Source of the DNA: Hyphomicrobium sp.
GTDB lineage: Bacteria; Pseudomonadota; Alphaproteobacteria; Rhizobiales; Hyphomicrobiaceae
Length of the DNA: 64,000 bases
Assembly: GCA_030148425.1 (NCBI GenBank)
Contig: JASBTM010000003.1
Span: forward strand, 248,001-312,000
Reading direction: 5' to 3'
Position numbers and translations under genes: made by a program. Below the pieces are notes generated by a model. That model made no database searches. It saw only the letters and a list, made by a program, of their open reading frames with translations, and had not been told where the DNA came from. Numbering within the stretch: the first letter of the stretch is position 1; each line of letters starts with the position of its first letter. This document shows positions 56,198 to 64,000 of the stretch, one piece after another.

Positions 56198-58030
56198 ATG
56201 GCGAAAAAGAAATCAGACACCGAGGGTACCGAGGGGGCCGCTAGCGAGCCGGCGAAGCCGTATGTCGTGCTGGCGCGGAAGTATCGTCCCGCGACGTTCG
56301 ACGATCTGATCGGCCAGTCCGCGATGGTGACGACGCTGCGCAATGCGTTCGCATCGGGGCGCATCGCTCAAGGATATATGCTGACGGGCGTGCGCGGCGT
56401 TGGCAAGACGACGACGGCGCGTATTCTTGCGCGCGCCTTGAACTACGAGGCGCCGGGCTACGATAAGCCGACCATCGACATGCCGGGCCTTGGTGTCCAC
56501 TGCAAGGACATCATGGAGGGACGTCATCCGGACGTGCTCGAAATGGACGCCGCGTCGAACACCGGCGTCGACAACATCCGCGAGATCATCGAAAGCTCGC
56601 AGTACACGCCGCTCGTCGCGCGGACCAAAGTGTTCCTCATCGACGAAGTCCACATGCTGTCGAAGGGCGCGTTCAACGCGCTGCTGAAGACGCTCGAAGA
56701 GCCGCCGTCGCATGTCCGATTCATTTTCGCGACGACGGAAATCCGCAAGGTTCCGGTGACGGTGCTATCGCGGTGTCAGCGTTTCGACTTGCGCCGCGTT
56801 GAGCAGCCGGTGCTCGCCGAGCATTTCCAGAAGATCGTCGGACTTGAAGGTGCTGAGGCCGATGCCGACGCCCTGCAACTGATTGCACGCGCCGCCGAAG
56901 GTTCCGTGCGGGATGGCCTTTCCATTCTCGATCAGGCGATCGCGATGGGCGAAGGGCATGTCACGGCGGTGAAGGTGCGCGACATGCTCGGGCTCGCGGA
57001 TCGCGGGCGGATTTTCGATCTCGCGGAATCGCTTTTCAAAGGCGATGTCGCGGCGGCCATTCGCGGATTGGAATCGCTGCATCGTGACGGCGCGGAAGCG
57101 GCCGAGATTGTGTCGGATCTCGCAGAAGCCGTTCACGCCATCGCGCGCGTGAAGGCTGTTGGAGAAGAACCTGCGGGCGAAGCTCTGACGGCGGAAGAAA
57201 AAGCGCGCATCGCGAGCCTCGCGTCGCAACTGTCAATGCCATACTTGGCGCGGGCGTGGCAGATGCTCGTCAAAGGGTTCGAAGAAGTTTCGCGCGCGCC
57301 TAATCCGCGTGTCGCCGCCGAGATGGTTTTGATCCGTCTCGCCTATACGTCCGATCTGCCGACACCGGATGAATTGATCAAGGCGCTGGGTGGCGGGGCA
57401 GTGCCTCAGCGCCGTCCGGCTCTTCCTGCGGGTGATGCACCGGCTGGCCAGCGCGGGCCGCTCAATGTGAGCACCGAGGTGCCGGTCGCGCAGAACGATC
57501 AGGACGAGCCCGGCGATCTGGGTGATTTAGCCGATGCGTTCGAATTCGACGACGGCGGACCGCTCGAAGATGACGACGGCGAAGACGAAGGTGCTTCGCC
57601 GGTCACGAGCGTACCGCTGAAGTCCGATCCGCGCTCCTTTGCCGAAGTCGTGGCCCTTGCGGGCGAGAAGCGCGATGCGAAGCTCAAGTTCCATCTCGAA
57701 GATCACGTCAGCCTCGTGAAATTCGATCCCGTCGCCGGGTCGATCGATCTTTTTCTATTGCCGGAAGCGCCGCCTGAGCTTGCGAACGATCTCCGCGAAA
57801 AACTCAATCTTTGGACCACGCGGAAGTGGGTCGTCGTTCTTTCGAAGGACGAAGGCGCAAAGCCGGTTGGCGTCGTGCGCCGGGAGCGCGAAGCCGCCGA
57901 ACTCGAATCGCTCAAGGCGCATCCGGCGGTGCGCGCCGTGCTCGAAGCATTTCCTGATGCGAAGATCGCCGAGGTGCGGCGAATTGCAGGCCGCGAGACG
58001 GATACGGACAGCGAAAGTGAAGCCGTCTAA
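56198..58030 (+). CDS. dnaX: DNA polymerase III subunits gamma/tau
   Basis: Clamp-loader ATPase of 610 residues. ARKYRPATFDDLIGQ opens the AAA+ domain. Walker A is GVRGVGKTT (64-72), Walker B IDEVHML, and the sensor SRCQRFDLRR. The zinc-finger cysteines of E. coli DnaX are gone except C102 (GVHCKDIMEGRH), as in other Rhizobiales. An acidic linker (EPGDLGDLADAFEFDDGG area) and a conserved C-terminal tau domain follow. ATG 56198 is taken. No obvious slippery A-run for a gamma frameshift was noticed. Confidence 0.95.
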   Translation: MAKKKSDTEGTEGAASEPAKPYVVLARKYRPATFDDLIGQSAMVTTLRNAFASGRIAQGYMLTGVRGVGKTTTARILARALNYEAPGYDKPTIDMPGLGVHCKDIMEGRHPDVLEMDAASNTGVDNIREIIESSQYTPLVARTKVFLIDEVHMLSKGAFNALLKTLEEPPSHVRFIFATTEIRKVPVTVLSRCQRFDLRRVEQPVLAEHFQKIVGLEGAEADADALQLIARAAEGSVRDGLSILDQAIAMGEGHVTAVKVRDMLGLADRGRIFDLAESLFKGDVAAAIRGLESLHRDGAEAAEIVSDLAEAVHAIARVKAVGEEPAGEALTAEEKARIASLASQLSMPYLARAWQMLVKGFEEVSRAPNPRVAAEMVLIRLAYTSDLPTPDELIKALGGGAVPQRRPALPAGDAPAGQRGPLNVSTEVPVAQNDQDEPGDLGDLADAFEFDDGGPLEDDDGEDEGASPVTSVPLKSDPRSFAEVVALAGEKRDAKLKFHLEDHVSLVKFDPVAGSIDLFLLPEAPPELANDLREKLNLWTTRKWVVVLSKDEGAKPVGVVRREREAAELESLKAHPAVRAVLEAFPDAKIAEVRRIAGRETDTDSESEAV

Positions 58031-58069
58031 AACCTTCAATCGAATTCGGCTCTCTGCCGTGAGGACAGT

Positions 58070-58390
58070 ATGAAAGACATTATGGGAATGATGAAGCAGG
58101 TGGGCCAGATGCAGGCTCGCCTCAAGGAGATGCAGGACGAACTGCAGAAGGCCGAGATCGAGGGCCAGTCGGGCGGCGGTCTTGTCCATGTTACCGTCGA
58201 CGGCCGGGGCGAACTGAAAAAAGTTCGCATCGATCCGAGCCTGATGAAGCCTGAAGAAACCGAGATCCTCGAAGATCTCATCGTTGCGGCGGCGACCGAT
58301 GCGAAGGCAAAAGTCGACAACGTCATGCAGTCGAAGATGGCCGAGATCACCGGCGGCCTTCCGATCCCGCCGGGCATGAAGCTTTTCTGA
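58070..58390 (+). CDS. YbaB/EbfC nucleoid-associated protein
   Basis: Product of 106 residues forming a helix-strand-helix dimer that binds DNA. Features are MMKQVGQMQARLKEMQDEL, the strand VHVTVDGRGELKKVRIDPSL and EDLIVAAATDAKAKVDNVM. It lies 39 bases after dnaX and before recR, a widely conserved trio. The spacer to recR is enlarged by a palindromic repeat. Confidence 0.94.
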   Translation: MKDIMGMMKQVGQMQARLKEMQDELQKAEIEGQSGGGLVHVTVDGRGELKKVRIDPSLMKPEETEILEDLIVAAATDAKAKVDNVMQSKMAEITGGLPIPPGMKLF

Positions 58391-58403
58391 GTTTTTTTAC
58401 TCC

Positions 58404-58548
58404 CGTCATCCTCGAACGGCGATCCTGCAAGCCGTTCGGGGATCCAGCGCAAGACTCGCCGTAGGCACAAAAACCGTATAGAGCCTTCGGCGGTTTCGCG
58501 CTGGATCCCCGACCATCACTCGCTTCGCTCATTCGGTCGAGGATGACG
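58404..58548. repeat. Long palindromic repeat between ybaB and recR
   Basis: A 145-base unit with inverted ends CGTCATCCTCGA (58404-58415) and TCGAGGATGACG (58537-58548). A second nested pair, GGGGATCCAGCGC and GCGCTGGATCCCC, lies inside. It shares the CGTCAT...ATGACG ends with the shorter repeats at 432, 1049, 24538 and 59208 but has its own core. It can form a long interrupted stem in the ybaB-recR message. Confidence 0.8.
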
Positions 58549-58583
58549 AAGAAGCCGCGCGCTACAAAATCATGAACTGAGAT

Positions 58584-59189
58584 ATGTCCCGCAAAACCGC
58601 AGGTCCTGAAATCGAGCGGCTGGTGCAGCTCCTGGCGCGGATGCCGGGGCTCGGACCGCGTTCTGCGCGCAAGGCGGTGCTGGCACTCTTGAAACGGCGC
58701 AACGATCTCATGCTGCCGCTGGCGGATGCTTTGCAGCAGGCGATTGCGAAAATCGCCGAATGCCCGGTGTGCGGCAACCTCGATACGGTTTCGCCGTGCA
58801 GCGTTTGCGCCGATCCGCGACGCGATCAGAGCCTGATCGTCGTCGTCGAGGAAGTGGGCGATCTCTGGGCGCTGGAACGCGCAAGCATCGTCTCTGCGCG
58901 CTATCACGTGCTCGGCGGCCATCTGTCGCCGCTCGACGGCGTCGGGCCGGAACAGCTCAACGTCGCGAACCTCGTCCTCCGCGCGAAGTCCCCGGACGTG
59001 AAGGAAATTCTGCTGGCGCTCAACGCTACGGTCGAGGGTCAGTCTACGGCGCATTATATTTCCGATCAGCTTCACGAAACCGACGTTACTGTCTCGCGCC
59101 TCGCGCAGGGCGTTCCCATCGGTGGCGAACTCGACTATCTCGACGACGGAACACTGGCCGCCGCATTCAAAGCGCGGCGGAAAATATAG
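58584..59189 (+). CDS. recR: Recombination protein RecR
   Basis: Product of 201 residues. The helix-hairpin-helix start [21 protein letters not shown] is followed by the zinc finger [16 protein letters not shown], the Toprim domain ([31 protein letters not shown]) and the C-terminal [21 protein letters not shown] motif (here [19 protein letters not shown]). It loads RecA at gaps with RecF and RecO. Confidence 0.96.
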   Translation: MSRKTAGPEIERLVQLLARMPGLGPRSARKAVLALLKRRNDLMLPLADALQQAIAKIAECPVCGNLDTVSPCSVCADPRRDQSLIVVVEEVGDLWALERASIVSARYHVLGGHLSPLDGVGPEQLNVANLVLRAKSPDVKEILLALNATVEGQSTAHYISDQLHETDVTVSRLAQGVPIGGELDYLDDGTLAAAFKARRKI

Positions 59190-59207
59190 AAAAACGGATT
59201 TTGGTTT

Positions 59208-59293
59208 CGTCATCCCGGCGAAGGCCGGGATCTGCTCAGGCAAAATGTAAGCTAGGACTACTTGGACTGATCCCCGCCTACGCGTGGATGACG
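59208..59293. repeat. REP-like palindromic repeat after recR
   Basis: An 86-base unit: the left half CGTCATCCCGGCGAAGGCC is like that of copy 1, and the right half TCCCCGCCTACGCGTGGATG ends in ATGACG. The 36-base middle differs from copy 1, so the ends and hairpins are conserved but the core is not. It ends 49 bases before the MATE gene start. Confidence 0.82.
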
Positions 59294-59342
59294 GTCCTGA
59301 TTGAATGGCCCGCGGGAAAGAGGCCAGGGAAACGTCAAGCGC

Positions 59343-60707
59343 ATGACGGAAGTTGAAATCGTCCGACCGGGCGGGGGTACCCCGAAGTTCGTCACGGGCT
59401 CATTGCTGCGTCACATCCTGGCAATGACGGCTGCGGGCGCCATCGGCCTGATGGCGATCTTCGTCGGCGATCTGGCGAACATCTATTTCCTGTCGCGGAC
59501 TGGAGACGATGCGGTCGTCGCGGCGGTCGGGTATGCAAGCTCGCTGCTGTTCTTCTCGACGTCGATTGGCATCGGACTTTCGATTGCAGCGACGTCGCTT
59601 GTGGCTCCTGCGCTCGGGGCGGGCAGGCGCGCGCGGGCACGAAGGCTGACCGCTAATGCGCACGTGCTTGGATTCGTCTTCTCGGCCATCGCAAGCTTGG
59701 CGCTCTGGCTCGCCATCGAGCCTCTGCTTCGCCTGCTCGGCGCGAGCGGCCGGACGCTCGAACTCGCGAGCGTGTATCTCGAGATTCTGTTGCCGACATT
59801 GCCGGTTCTTTCGCTGGGAATGACGTCGGCGGCGGTGCTGAGATCGGTCGGCGATGCGCGACGCGCCATGAACGTCACGTTGTCGGGAGCCGTCGTCAAC
59901 ACGATCCTCGATCTGATTTTCATCGTGCATTTTGGTCTTGGCATCGAAGGCGCGGCATTCTCGTCGCTGCTGGCGCGGCTCGTGATGATGGCTGTCGGCC
60001 TTTGCGGCGTCATGCGCGTGCACGATCTGATGGGACACGCGAAGATCGCGACGCTCAAGCAAGACGTTTCGCCCTACTGGCGGATCGCGTTTCCCGCCGT
60101 GCTGACGAACATCGCCCCGGCCGCCGGCAACGCCTACATCACTTACGCCATCGCGCCGTTTGGCGACGCGGCAGTGGCAGCGTGGGCGATCATAGGGCGG
60201 ATCACGCCGGTGGCTTTCGGCGCCATCTACGCGCTGTCAGGCGTCGTCGGTCCGATCCTCGGCCAGAATTTCGGCGCTCGTTCCCACACGCGGATGCAAG
60301 ACGCCTATACGCTGTCGCTTCTGACGATGGCGGCGTTCACGGCCTTGGCGTGGGTCATCCTTGCGGTCGCGGCGCATCCGCTCGCGGACCTTTTCAACGC
60401 TACCGGAGACGTCCGTCAGCTGATCGTCTTCTTCTGCCGGTGGCTTGCGCCATTGTTCGTATTCCTCGGCGCGGTTTTCATCTCCAACGCCGTTTTTAAC
60501 ACGTTAGGACGTCCGCATTTCTCGACGCTTCTGAACTGGGGCCGCGCGACCATCGGCACGGTGCCGTTCGTTATCTGGGGCGGAAAGCTCTATGGGGCAG
60601 AGGGCGTTCTGGCTGGCAATATGGTTGGCGGCGTCGCCTTTGGATTAATTGCCATATTGGCAGGGTATCGTCTTATCGCGCGCCTTGGGAAAACGCTGAA
60701 ACTTTAG
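59343..60707 (+). CDS. MATE-family efflux transporter
   Basis: Inner-membrane protein of 454 residues with about 12 helices in two similar halves. VGDLANIYFLSRTGDDAVVAAVG in the first half and ITPVAFGAIYALSGVVGPILGQNFGA in the second are family segments. Members export drugs or metabolites against sodium or proton flow. Substrate unknown. ATG 59343 is chosen (AGGGAAA 10-15 bases upstream). Followed after 90 bases by an epimerase gene in the same direction. Confidence 0.88.
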   Translation: MTEVEIVRPGGGTPKFVTGSLLRHILAMTAAGAIGLMAIFVGDLANIYFLSRTGDDAVVAAVGYASSLLFFSTSIGIGLSIAATSLVAPALGAGRRARARRLTANAHVLGFVFSAIASLALWLAIEPLLRLLGASGRTLELASVYLEILLPTLPVLSLGMTSAAVLRSVGDARRAMNVTLSGAVVNTILDLIFIVHFGLGIEGAAFSSLLARLVMMAVGLCGVMRVHDLMGHAKIATLKQDVSPYWRIAFPAVLTNIAPAAGNAYITYAIAPFGDAAVAAWAIIGRITPVAFGAIYALSGVVGPILGQNFGARSHTRMQDAYTLSLLTMAAFTALAWVILAVAAHPLADLFNATGDVRQLIVFFCRWLAPLFVFLGAVFISNAVFNTLGRPHFSTLLNWGRATIGTVPFVIWGGKLYGAEGVLAGNMVGGVAFGLIAILAGYRLIARLGKTLKL

Positions 60708-60797
60708 CGGGCGCGGCGTTGTACTTTCGGGCGAGAGGGTCCTAGATCAGAGTTCGAGTCTGTCTGTGCCCTGCGATTTGCAAAACGGAGAGAGGAT

Positions 60798-61799
60798 GTG
60801 GGCATTGCCCAACGCATTCTCGTGACGGGAGCGTCAGGCTTCATCGGCCAGCACATCGTGCGTGTGCTGGCTGAGCGCGGCTATAGCGTCCGGGCGGCGG
60901 CGCGCCATCCGATCGTGTTTGATAGCCCGCGCGTCGAGGGCGTCGCCGTCGGAGACATGTCGCGGTCGTTTGCTGCGGAATTTCTTGTGCGGGGCGTCGA
61001 CGCCGTCATTCACGCGGCGGGGCTTTCATCGGCGCGAACGGATCTTCCGGCGGCCGCATATACAGCTATCAATGTTGATGCAACCCGGCAGTTGGCCAGG
61101 GCGGCGCGTTCGGCGCGGGTGAAACGGTTCGTGCTGATGTCGTCGGTCCGGGCGCAGGTTGGGGTAACTTACCCGGAGATCGTGACCGAGGCGACGCCCG
61201 CCGAGCCGACGGACGCTTACGGACGGTCGAAGAAGGCGGCCGAGGCGGTAATGGCCAACATGCTCGACGGCTCTTCCACGCATTGGACGGTGCTCAGGCC
61301 GGTGCTGGTCTATGGTCCGGGCGTCAAAGGCAACATGGCGGCGCTCATGAGGGTCGCTGCGCTCCCCGTGCCCCTGCCTTTCGGGGCGCTGAAGGCGCGC
61401 CGGTCGCTCGTCAGTATCGGCAATCTGATCAGTGCGGTGCAGTACGTTCTCCAGACGCAAACGGCTGAGAATTCAGCGTTTATCGTCGCGGACCGCGAGG
61501 TTCTGACGATGGCCGAGATCATCCGGGCGCTGAGGCGGGGCCTCGGGCGCTCCGAATTGCTGTTGCCTGTACCGGATACGTCGCTCGCGAGCATGTTGAG
61601 GCTTATCGGCAAAGGCGACTTCGCTGACCGGCTGACGGGCGATCTCGTCGCCGACGCCGCGCGGCTCAGGCGGATCGGGTGGGCACCGCCGGAAGGGGCC
61701 GCTGAGGCTCTTTCGGCTTCCTCCGCCGCGGTGCGGCAAGCCGGCAAAGATGCTGGTAAAGATCAGGCTGGAGAACGATATAGAGACGCACGCCATTGA
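60798..61799 (+). CDS. NAD-dependent epimerase/dehydratase (extended SDR)
   Basis: Product of 333 residues. RILVTGASGFIGQHIVRVL is the NAD-binding Gly-rich loop; VIHAAGLSS follows. The catalytic serine lies in MSSVRAQ, and YGRSKKAAE supplies the Tyr-x-x-x-Lys pair. It resembles UDP-glucose/galactose epimerase relatives in polysaccharide pathways. Starts with GTG at 60798 after GGAGAGAGG. The stop overlaps nothing required by def, whose ATG is 33 bases on. Confidence 0.85.
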   Translation: MGIAQRILVTGASGFIGQHIVRVLAERGYSVRAAARHPIVFDSPRVEGVAVGDMSRSFAAEFLVRGVDAVIHAAGLSSARTDLPAAAYTAINVDATRQLARAARSARVKRFVLMSSVRAQVGVTYPEIVTEATPAEPTDAYGRSKKAAEAVMANMLDGSSTHWTVLRPVLVYGPGVKGNMAALMRVAALPVPLPFGALKARRSLVSIGNLISAVQYVLQTQTAENSAFIVADREVLTMAEIIRALRRGLGRSELLLPVPDTSLASMLRLIGKGDFADRLTGDLVADAARLRRIGWAPPEGAAEALSASSAAVRQAGKDAGKDQAGERYRDARH

Positions 61800-61831
61800 C
61801 CGCGGCGGCGGCCTTTCATATGTCAGGCGCC

Positions 61832-62338
61832 ATGGCCGTACTTCCTATCATCACCATTCCTGATCCCGTCCTGCGCAAGATCTCAGATCCGGTCGAGCGT
61901 GTGGACGATGCCGTCGTCAAGCTGATGGACGACATGCTCGAGACGATGTACGCGGCGCCGGGTGTCGGCCTTGCCGCGCCGCAGGTCGGCGTGCTGAAGC
62001 GCGTCGTCGTCATCGATACCGCCGACGACGGCGAGCCACCCAATCCGCTTGCGATGGCCAATCCGGAGCTTGTGGCACTCGGCTCGACGACGCGGCTGCA
62101 CGAGGAAGGCTGCTTGTCCATTCCCGACGTGCGCGTCGAGATCGAGCGCCCTGCCGAGGTGACCGTGCGCTATATCGACCGGCACGGCAAAGAGCAGGAA
62201 CTCAAGGCCGACGGTTTGCTCGCGACCGCCATCCAGCATGAGATCGATCATCTCGATGGCCAGCTCATTATCGATTTCCTGTCGCGGCTGAAGCGCGACA
62301 TGATCATCCGCAAGTTCAAGAAGCACGCGCGGACATAA
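61832..62338 (+). CDS. def: Peptide deformylase
   Basis: Removes the formyl group from nascent proteins. Product of 168 residues with all three motifs: GVGLAAPQVG, EGCLSIP (cysteine metal ligand) and QHEIDHLDGQL (two histidine ligands and catalytic glutamate). ATG 61832 gives the usual N-terminus AVLPIITIPDPVLR; an ATG at 61820 would add four residues. First of the def-fmt-truA row. Confidence 0.96.
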   Translation: MAVLPIITIPDPVLRKISDPVERVDDAVVKLMDDMLETMYAAPGVGLAAPQVGVLKRVVVIDTADDGEPPNPLAMANPELVALGSTTRLHEEGCLSIPDVRVEIERPAEVTVRYIDRHGKEQELKADGLLATAIQHEIDHLDGQLIIDFLSRLKRDMIIRKFKKHART

Positions 62339-62398
62339 GGCCCGCGCGAGCGGCCGGCTCCGTGAAGCGGAGTCGCTCGCGCCAACCAAAAGACTCTC

Positions 62399-63328
62399 AT
62401 GCCGCTCAAGATCGTATTCATGGGGACGCCTGATTTTTCCGTGGCCGTGCTCGATGCGGTCGTGGCGGCGGGGCATGAGATTGTCGCGGTCTATAGCCAG
62501 CCGCCGCGTCCGGCGGGGCGCGGGATGGCGGAAGTCAAATCTCCGGTGCATCGGCGCGCGGAAACGCTCGGCATCCCGGTGCGAACACCTCTGAACTTTA
62601 AGAGCGATGAGGATCGCGCGGCCTTTGCTGCACTCGGTGCCGATGCGGCGGTGGTCGTCGCTTACGGACTTCTGCTGCCGAAGGCAGTTCTCGATGCGCC
62701 GCAGCTCGGGTGTTTTAACGTGCATGCTTCGAAGCTGCCGCGCTGGCGCGGTGCGGCGCCGATCCAGCGGGCGATCATGGCGGGCGATACGGTGACGGCC
62801 GTCGACGTCATGCGCATGGAGCAGGGACTCGATACCGGGCCGGTGTGCCTTGGGCGTGACGTTCCCATTTCCAGCGATATGACGGCAGGTGAGCTGCACG
62901 ATGCGCTGTCCGAAGCCGGTGCCGAGCTGATGGTCGAAGCGCTCGCAAAGCTCGAAGCGGGAACGCTTCAGTGCACGCCGCAGCCGAGCGAGGGCGCGAC
63001 CTACGCGGCGAAGATCGACAAGGGCGAGACGCGGATTGATTTTTCGCGAGCGGCGAAAGAGGTCGCGGATCACATTCGCGGGCTTTCGCCGTTTCCGGGC
63101 GCGTGGTTCGAAATCACGCTTGGAGCGAAGCCCGAGCGGATCAAGGTGCTCGCCGCAAAAGTCGTGAGCGGCTCCGGCGAGCCCGGTACGCTCATCGATG
63201 ACGAACTGACGATTGCCTGCGGCAGCGGCGCCATTCGCGTCGAGAAGCTGCAACGCGCCGGGAAACAGCCGATGCTGACCGCAGATTTTCTTCGCGGCAC
63301 CCGCATCGCCGCCGGGACGCGGCTTTAG
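62399..63328 (+). CDS. fmt: Methionyl-tRNA formyltransferase
   Basis: Formylates initiator Met-tRNA. Product of 309 residues: the N-terminal Rossmann-like domain ([19 protein letters not shown]) with the formyl-transfer motif [20 protein letters not shown], the aspartate of GLDTGPV, and a C-terminal OB-fold tRNA-binding domain. 60 bases after def. The family often reads [14 protein letters not shown]; the Lys for Leu here is a mild variant. Confidence 0.96.
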   Translation: MPLKIVFMGTPDFSVAVLDAVVAAGHEIVAVYSQPPRPAGRGMAEVKSPVHRRAETLGIPVRTPLNFKSDEDRAAFAALGADAAVVVAYGLLLPKAVLDAPQLGCFNVHASKLPRWRGAAPIQRAIMAGDTVTAVDVMRMEQGLDTGPVCLGRDVPISSDMTAGELHDALSEAGAELMVEALAKLEAGTLQCTPQPSEGATYAAKIDKGETRIDFSRAAKEVADHIRGLSPFPGAWFEITLGAKPERIKVLAAKVVSGSGEPGTLIDDELTIACGSGAIRVEKLQRAGKQPMLTADFLRGTRIAAGTRL

Positions 63329-63407
63329 CTGTTAATGATCTCGCGTATTAGGACTGCAAAATCTAGCGCTTGAGGCTACAACTTAGCGGTTGGTGGCGGC
63401 GAGTACG

Positions 63408-63716
63408 ATGATGTTTCGGCGGATCTGCATTTTTCTGACTTCGATGGCCGTTCTTCAAAGCGCGGCAATGGCTGCGGATTTCGGGTCGTCGAGAGGGCCA
63501 GCCGGCGGGCGAACCGTGCCGGGCGCTTACGTCACGATGGAAGCGGGCGTCAGAGTTATCCGTCCGGTGCCGTTCGATCCCGCGTGGGTGGTCGACGACG
63601 AGACCGAGATACCCGGCGGGGTCGTTTATCATGGCGCTGCCTTCTATCGCGTTCCCGGCGCGCCGATCGCAAAGACTATTCCCAAGGCGAAGCCCCAGAG
63701 ACAGCAGGAAGAATAG
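63408..63716 (+). CDS. Small secreted protein of unknown function
   Basis: Product of 102 residues with a signal peptide (MMFRRICIFLTSMAVLQSA, cleavage near AMA-AD). The mature part of about 75 residues is Gly/Pro/Val-rich with GGVVYHGAAFYRVPGAPIAK and a charged Lys/Gln/Glu end. I do not recognise a family. ATG 63408 or 63411 are equivalent; a TTG at 63390 is less likely. It interrupts the usual fmt-truA adjacency. Confidence 0.6.
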   Translation: MMFRRICIFLTSMAVLQSAAMAADFGSSRGPAGGRTVPGAYVTMEAGVRVIRPVPFDPAWVVDDETEIPGGVVYHGAAFYRVPGAPIAKTIPKAKPQRQQEE

Positions 63717-63787
63717 TTGTCCGAATGTTGAGCTGCGGGTTGGGAACGGTTAGGGATGGCGCAATCATCCGTCACCGCCGAGTTTGA

Positions 63788-64000
63788 ATGCCCCGCTATC
63801 GCATCACCATTGAATACGACGGCACCTCGTTCGTCGGCTGGCAACGCCAGGCACAGGGCTTGTCGATCCAGGGCCTGCTCGAGGACGCGATCGTCAAATT
63901 CACGCAGGAGAGCGTTGGGGTACGTGGCGCCGGGCGCACCGACGCAGGCGTCCACGCGCTGGGCCAGGTTGCGCATTTCGATCTGAGCAAGGAGTGGTCG
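63788..64000 (+). CDS. truA: tRNA pseudouridine(38-40) synthase, 5' part only
   Basis: The first 71 codons are present, running off the right edge. [19 protein letters not shown] is the TruA N-terminal strand, [11 protein letters not shown] follows, and [18 protein letters not shown] contains the catalytic aspartate. The enzyme converts uridines 38-40 of the anticodon arm to pseudouridine. Completes the def-fmt-truA row. Confidence 0.95.
   Translation, partial: MPRYRITIEYDGTSFVGWQRQAQGLSIQGLLEDAIVKFTQESVGVRGAGRTDAGVHALGQVAHFDLSKEWS

Noticed and set aside
58381..58400. T-run after the ybaB stop codon as a terminator
   Set aside because: No stem directly precedes the T-run; the nearby palindrome lies downstream and belongs to the repeat family.
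61883..63253. 456-codon antisense frame across def and fmt
   Set aside because: Both sense genes show complete catalytic motifs; the antisense product has no recognisable domain.

Overview
The window is a gene-dense, GC-rich piece of an alphaproteobacterial chromosome. The set of neighbours (phoR-pstSCAB-phoU-phoB, a Tad/Cpa pilus locus, a Rhizobiales-type dnaX that has lost its zinc-finger cysteines, ffs directly upstream of dnaX-ybaB/ebfC-recR, the def-fmt-truA row, a CycM-like anchored cytochrome c) fits the order Hyphomicrobiales. A Hyphomicrobium-like genus is my best guess; it is inferred from gene content, not from a search. No tRNA, rRNA, CRISPR array, phage or IS transposase was seen. 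One RNA gene is clear: the small SRP RNA.

Layout. 1-3.1 kb: the end of a HAD-type hydrolase, a GIY-YIG nuclease gene set between copies of a palindromic repeat, a 42-residue membrane protein, a Gly/His/Arg-rich secreted protein and an NTF2-fold secreted protein. 3.1-7.2 kb: purEK, a secreted thioredoxin-like protein, and a DUF1007 protein divergent from a znuA zinc-binding protein across a Zur-like palindrome. 7.2-14.2 kb: the complete phosphate regulon core phoR-pstS-pstC-pstA-pstB-phoU-phoB on the minus strand. 14.2-21.1 kb: a cysteine-poor Rrf2 regulator divergent from a five-gene, entirely exported cluster: imelysin, multicopper oxidase, di-haem DUF1111 oxidoreductase, second imelysin, DUF1513 propeller. 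This is the most interesting unit here. 21.4-27.3 kb: mocA-like and xdhC genes, rimO, a frameshifted cation diffusion facilitator gene, a YdjM-like membrane protein and a TetR regulator.

27.5-40.6 kb: a Tad (tight adherence) pilus locus. A minus-strand arm carries two TadE-like pseudopilins and a stand-alone pilus N-domain protein. A plus-strand arm carries two Flp pilins, then cpaA, cpaB, cpaC, cpaD, cpaE, cpaF, tadB and tadC. tadD faces them from the far end, and back-to-back terminators separate tadC from tadD. An AT-rich 0.5-kb spacer lies between the two arms.

40.8-44.3 kb: an M17 aminopeptidase overlapping an NlpC/P60 peptidase, a conserved hypothetical protein and a glutathione S-transferase. 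44.3-52.3 kb: a translationally coupled Yej-type oligopeptide ABC transporter with two tandem solute-binding proteins. 52.5-64.0 kb: housekeeping genes: anchored cytochrome c, kdsB, pheA, a family 25 glycosyltransferase, ffs, dnaX, ybaB, recR, a MATE transporter, an epimerase, def, fmt, a small secreted protein and the 5' part of truA.

A REP-like family of palindromic repeats with CGTCAT...ATGACG ends is scattered through the non-coding gaps at both ends of the window and after rimO. One copy supplies the last ten codons of the GIY-YIG gene.
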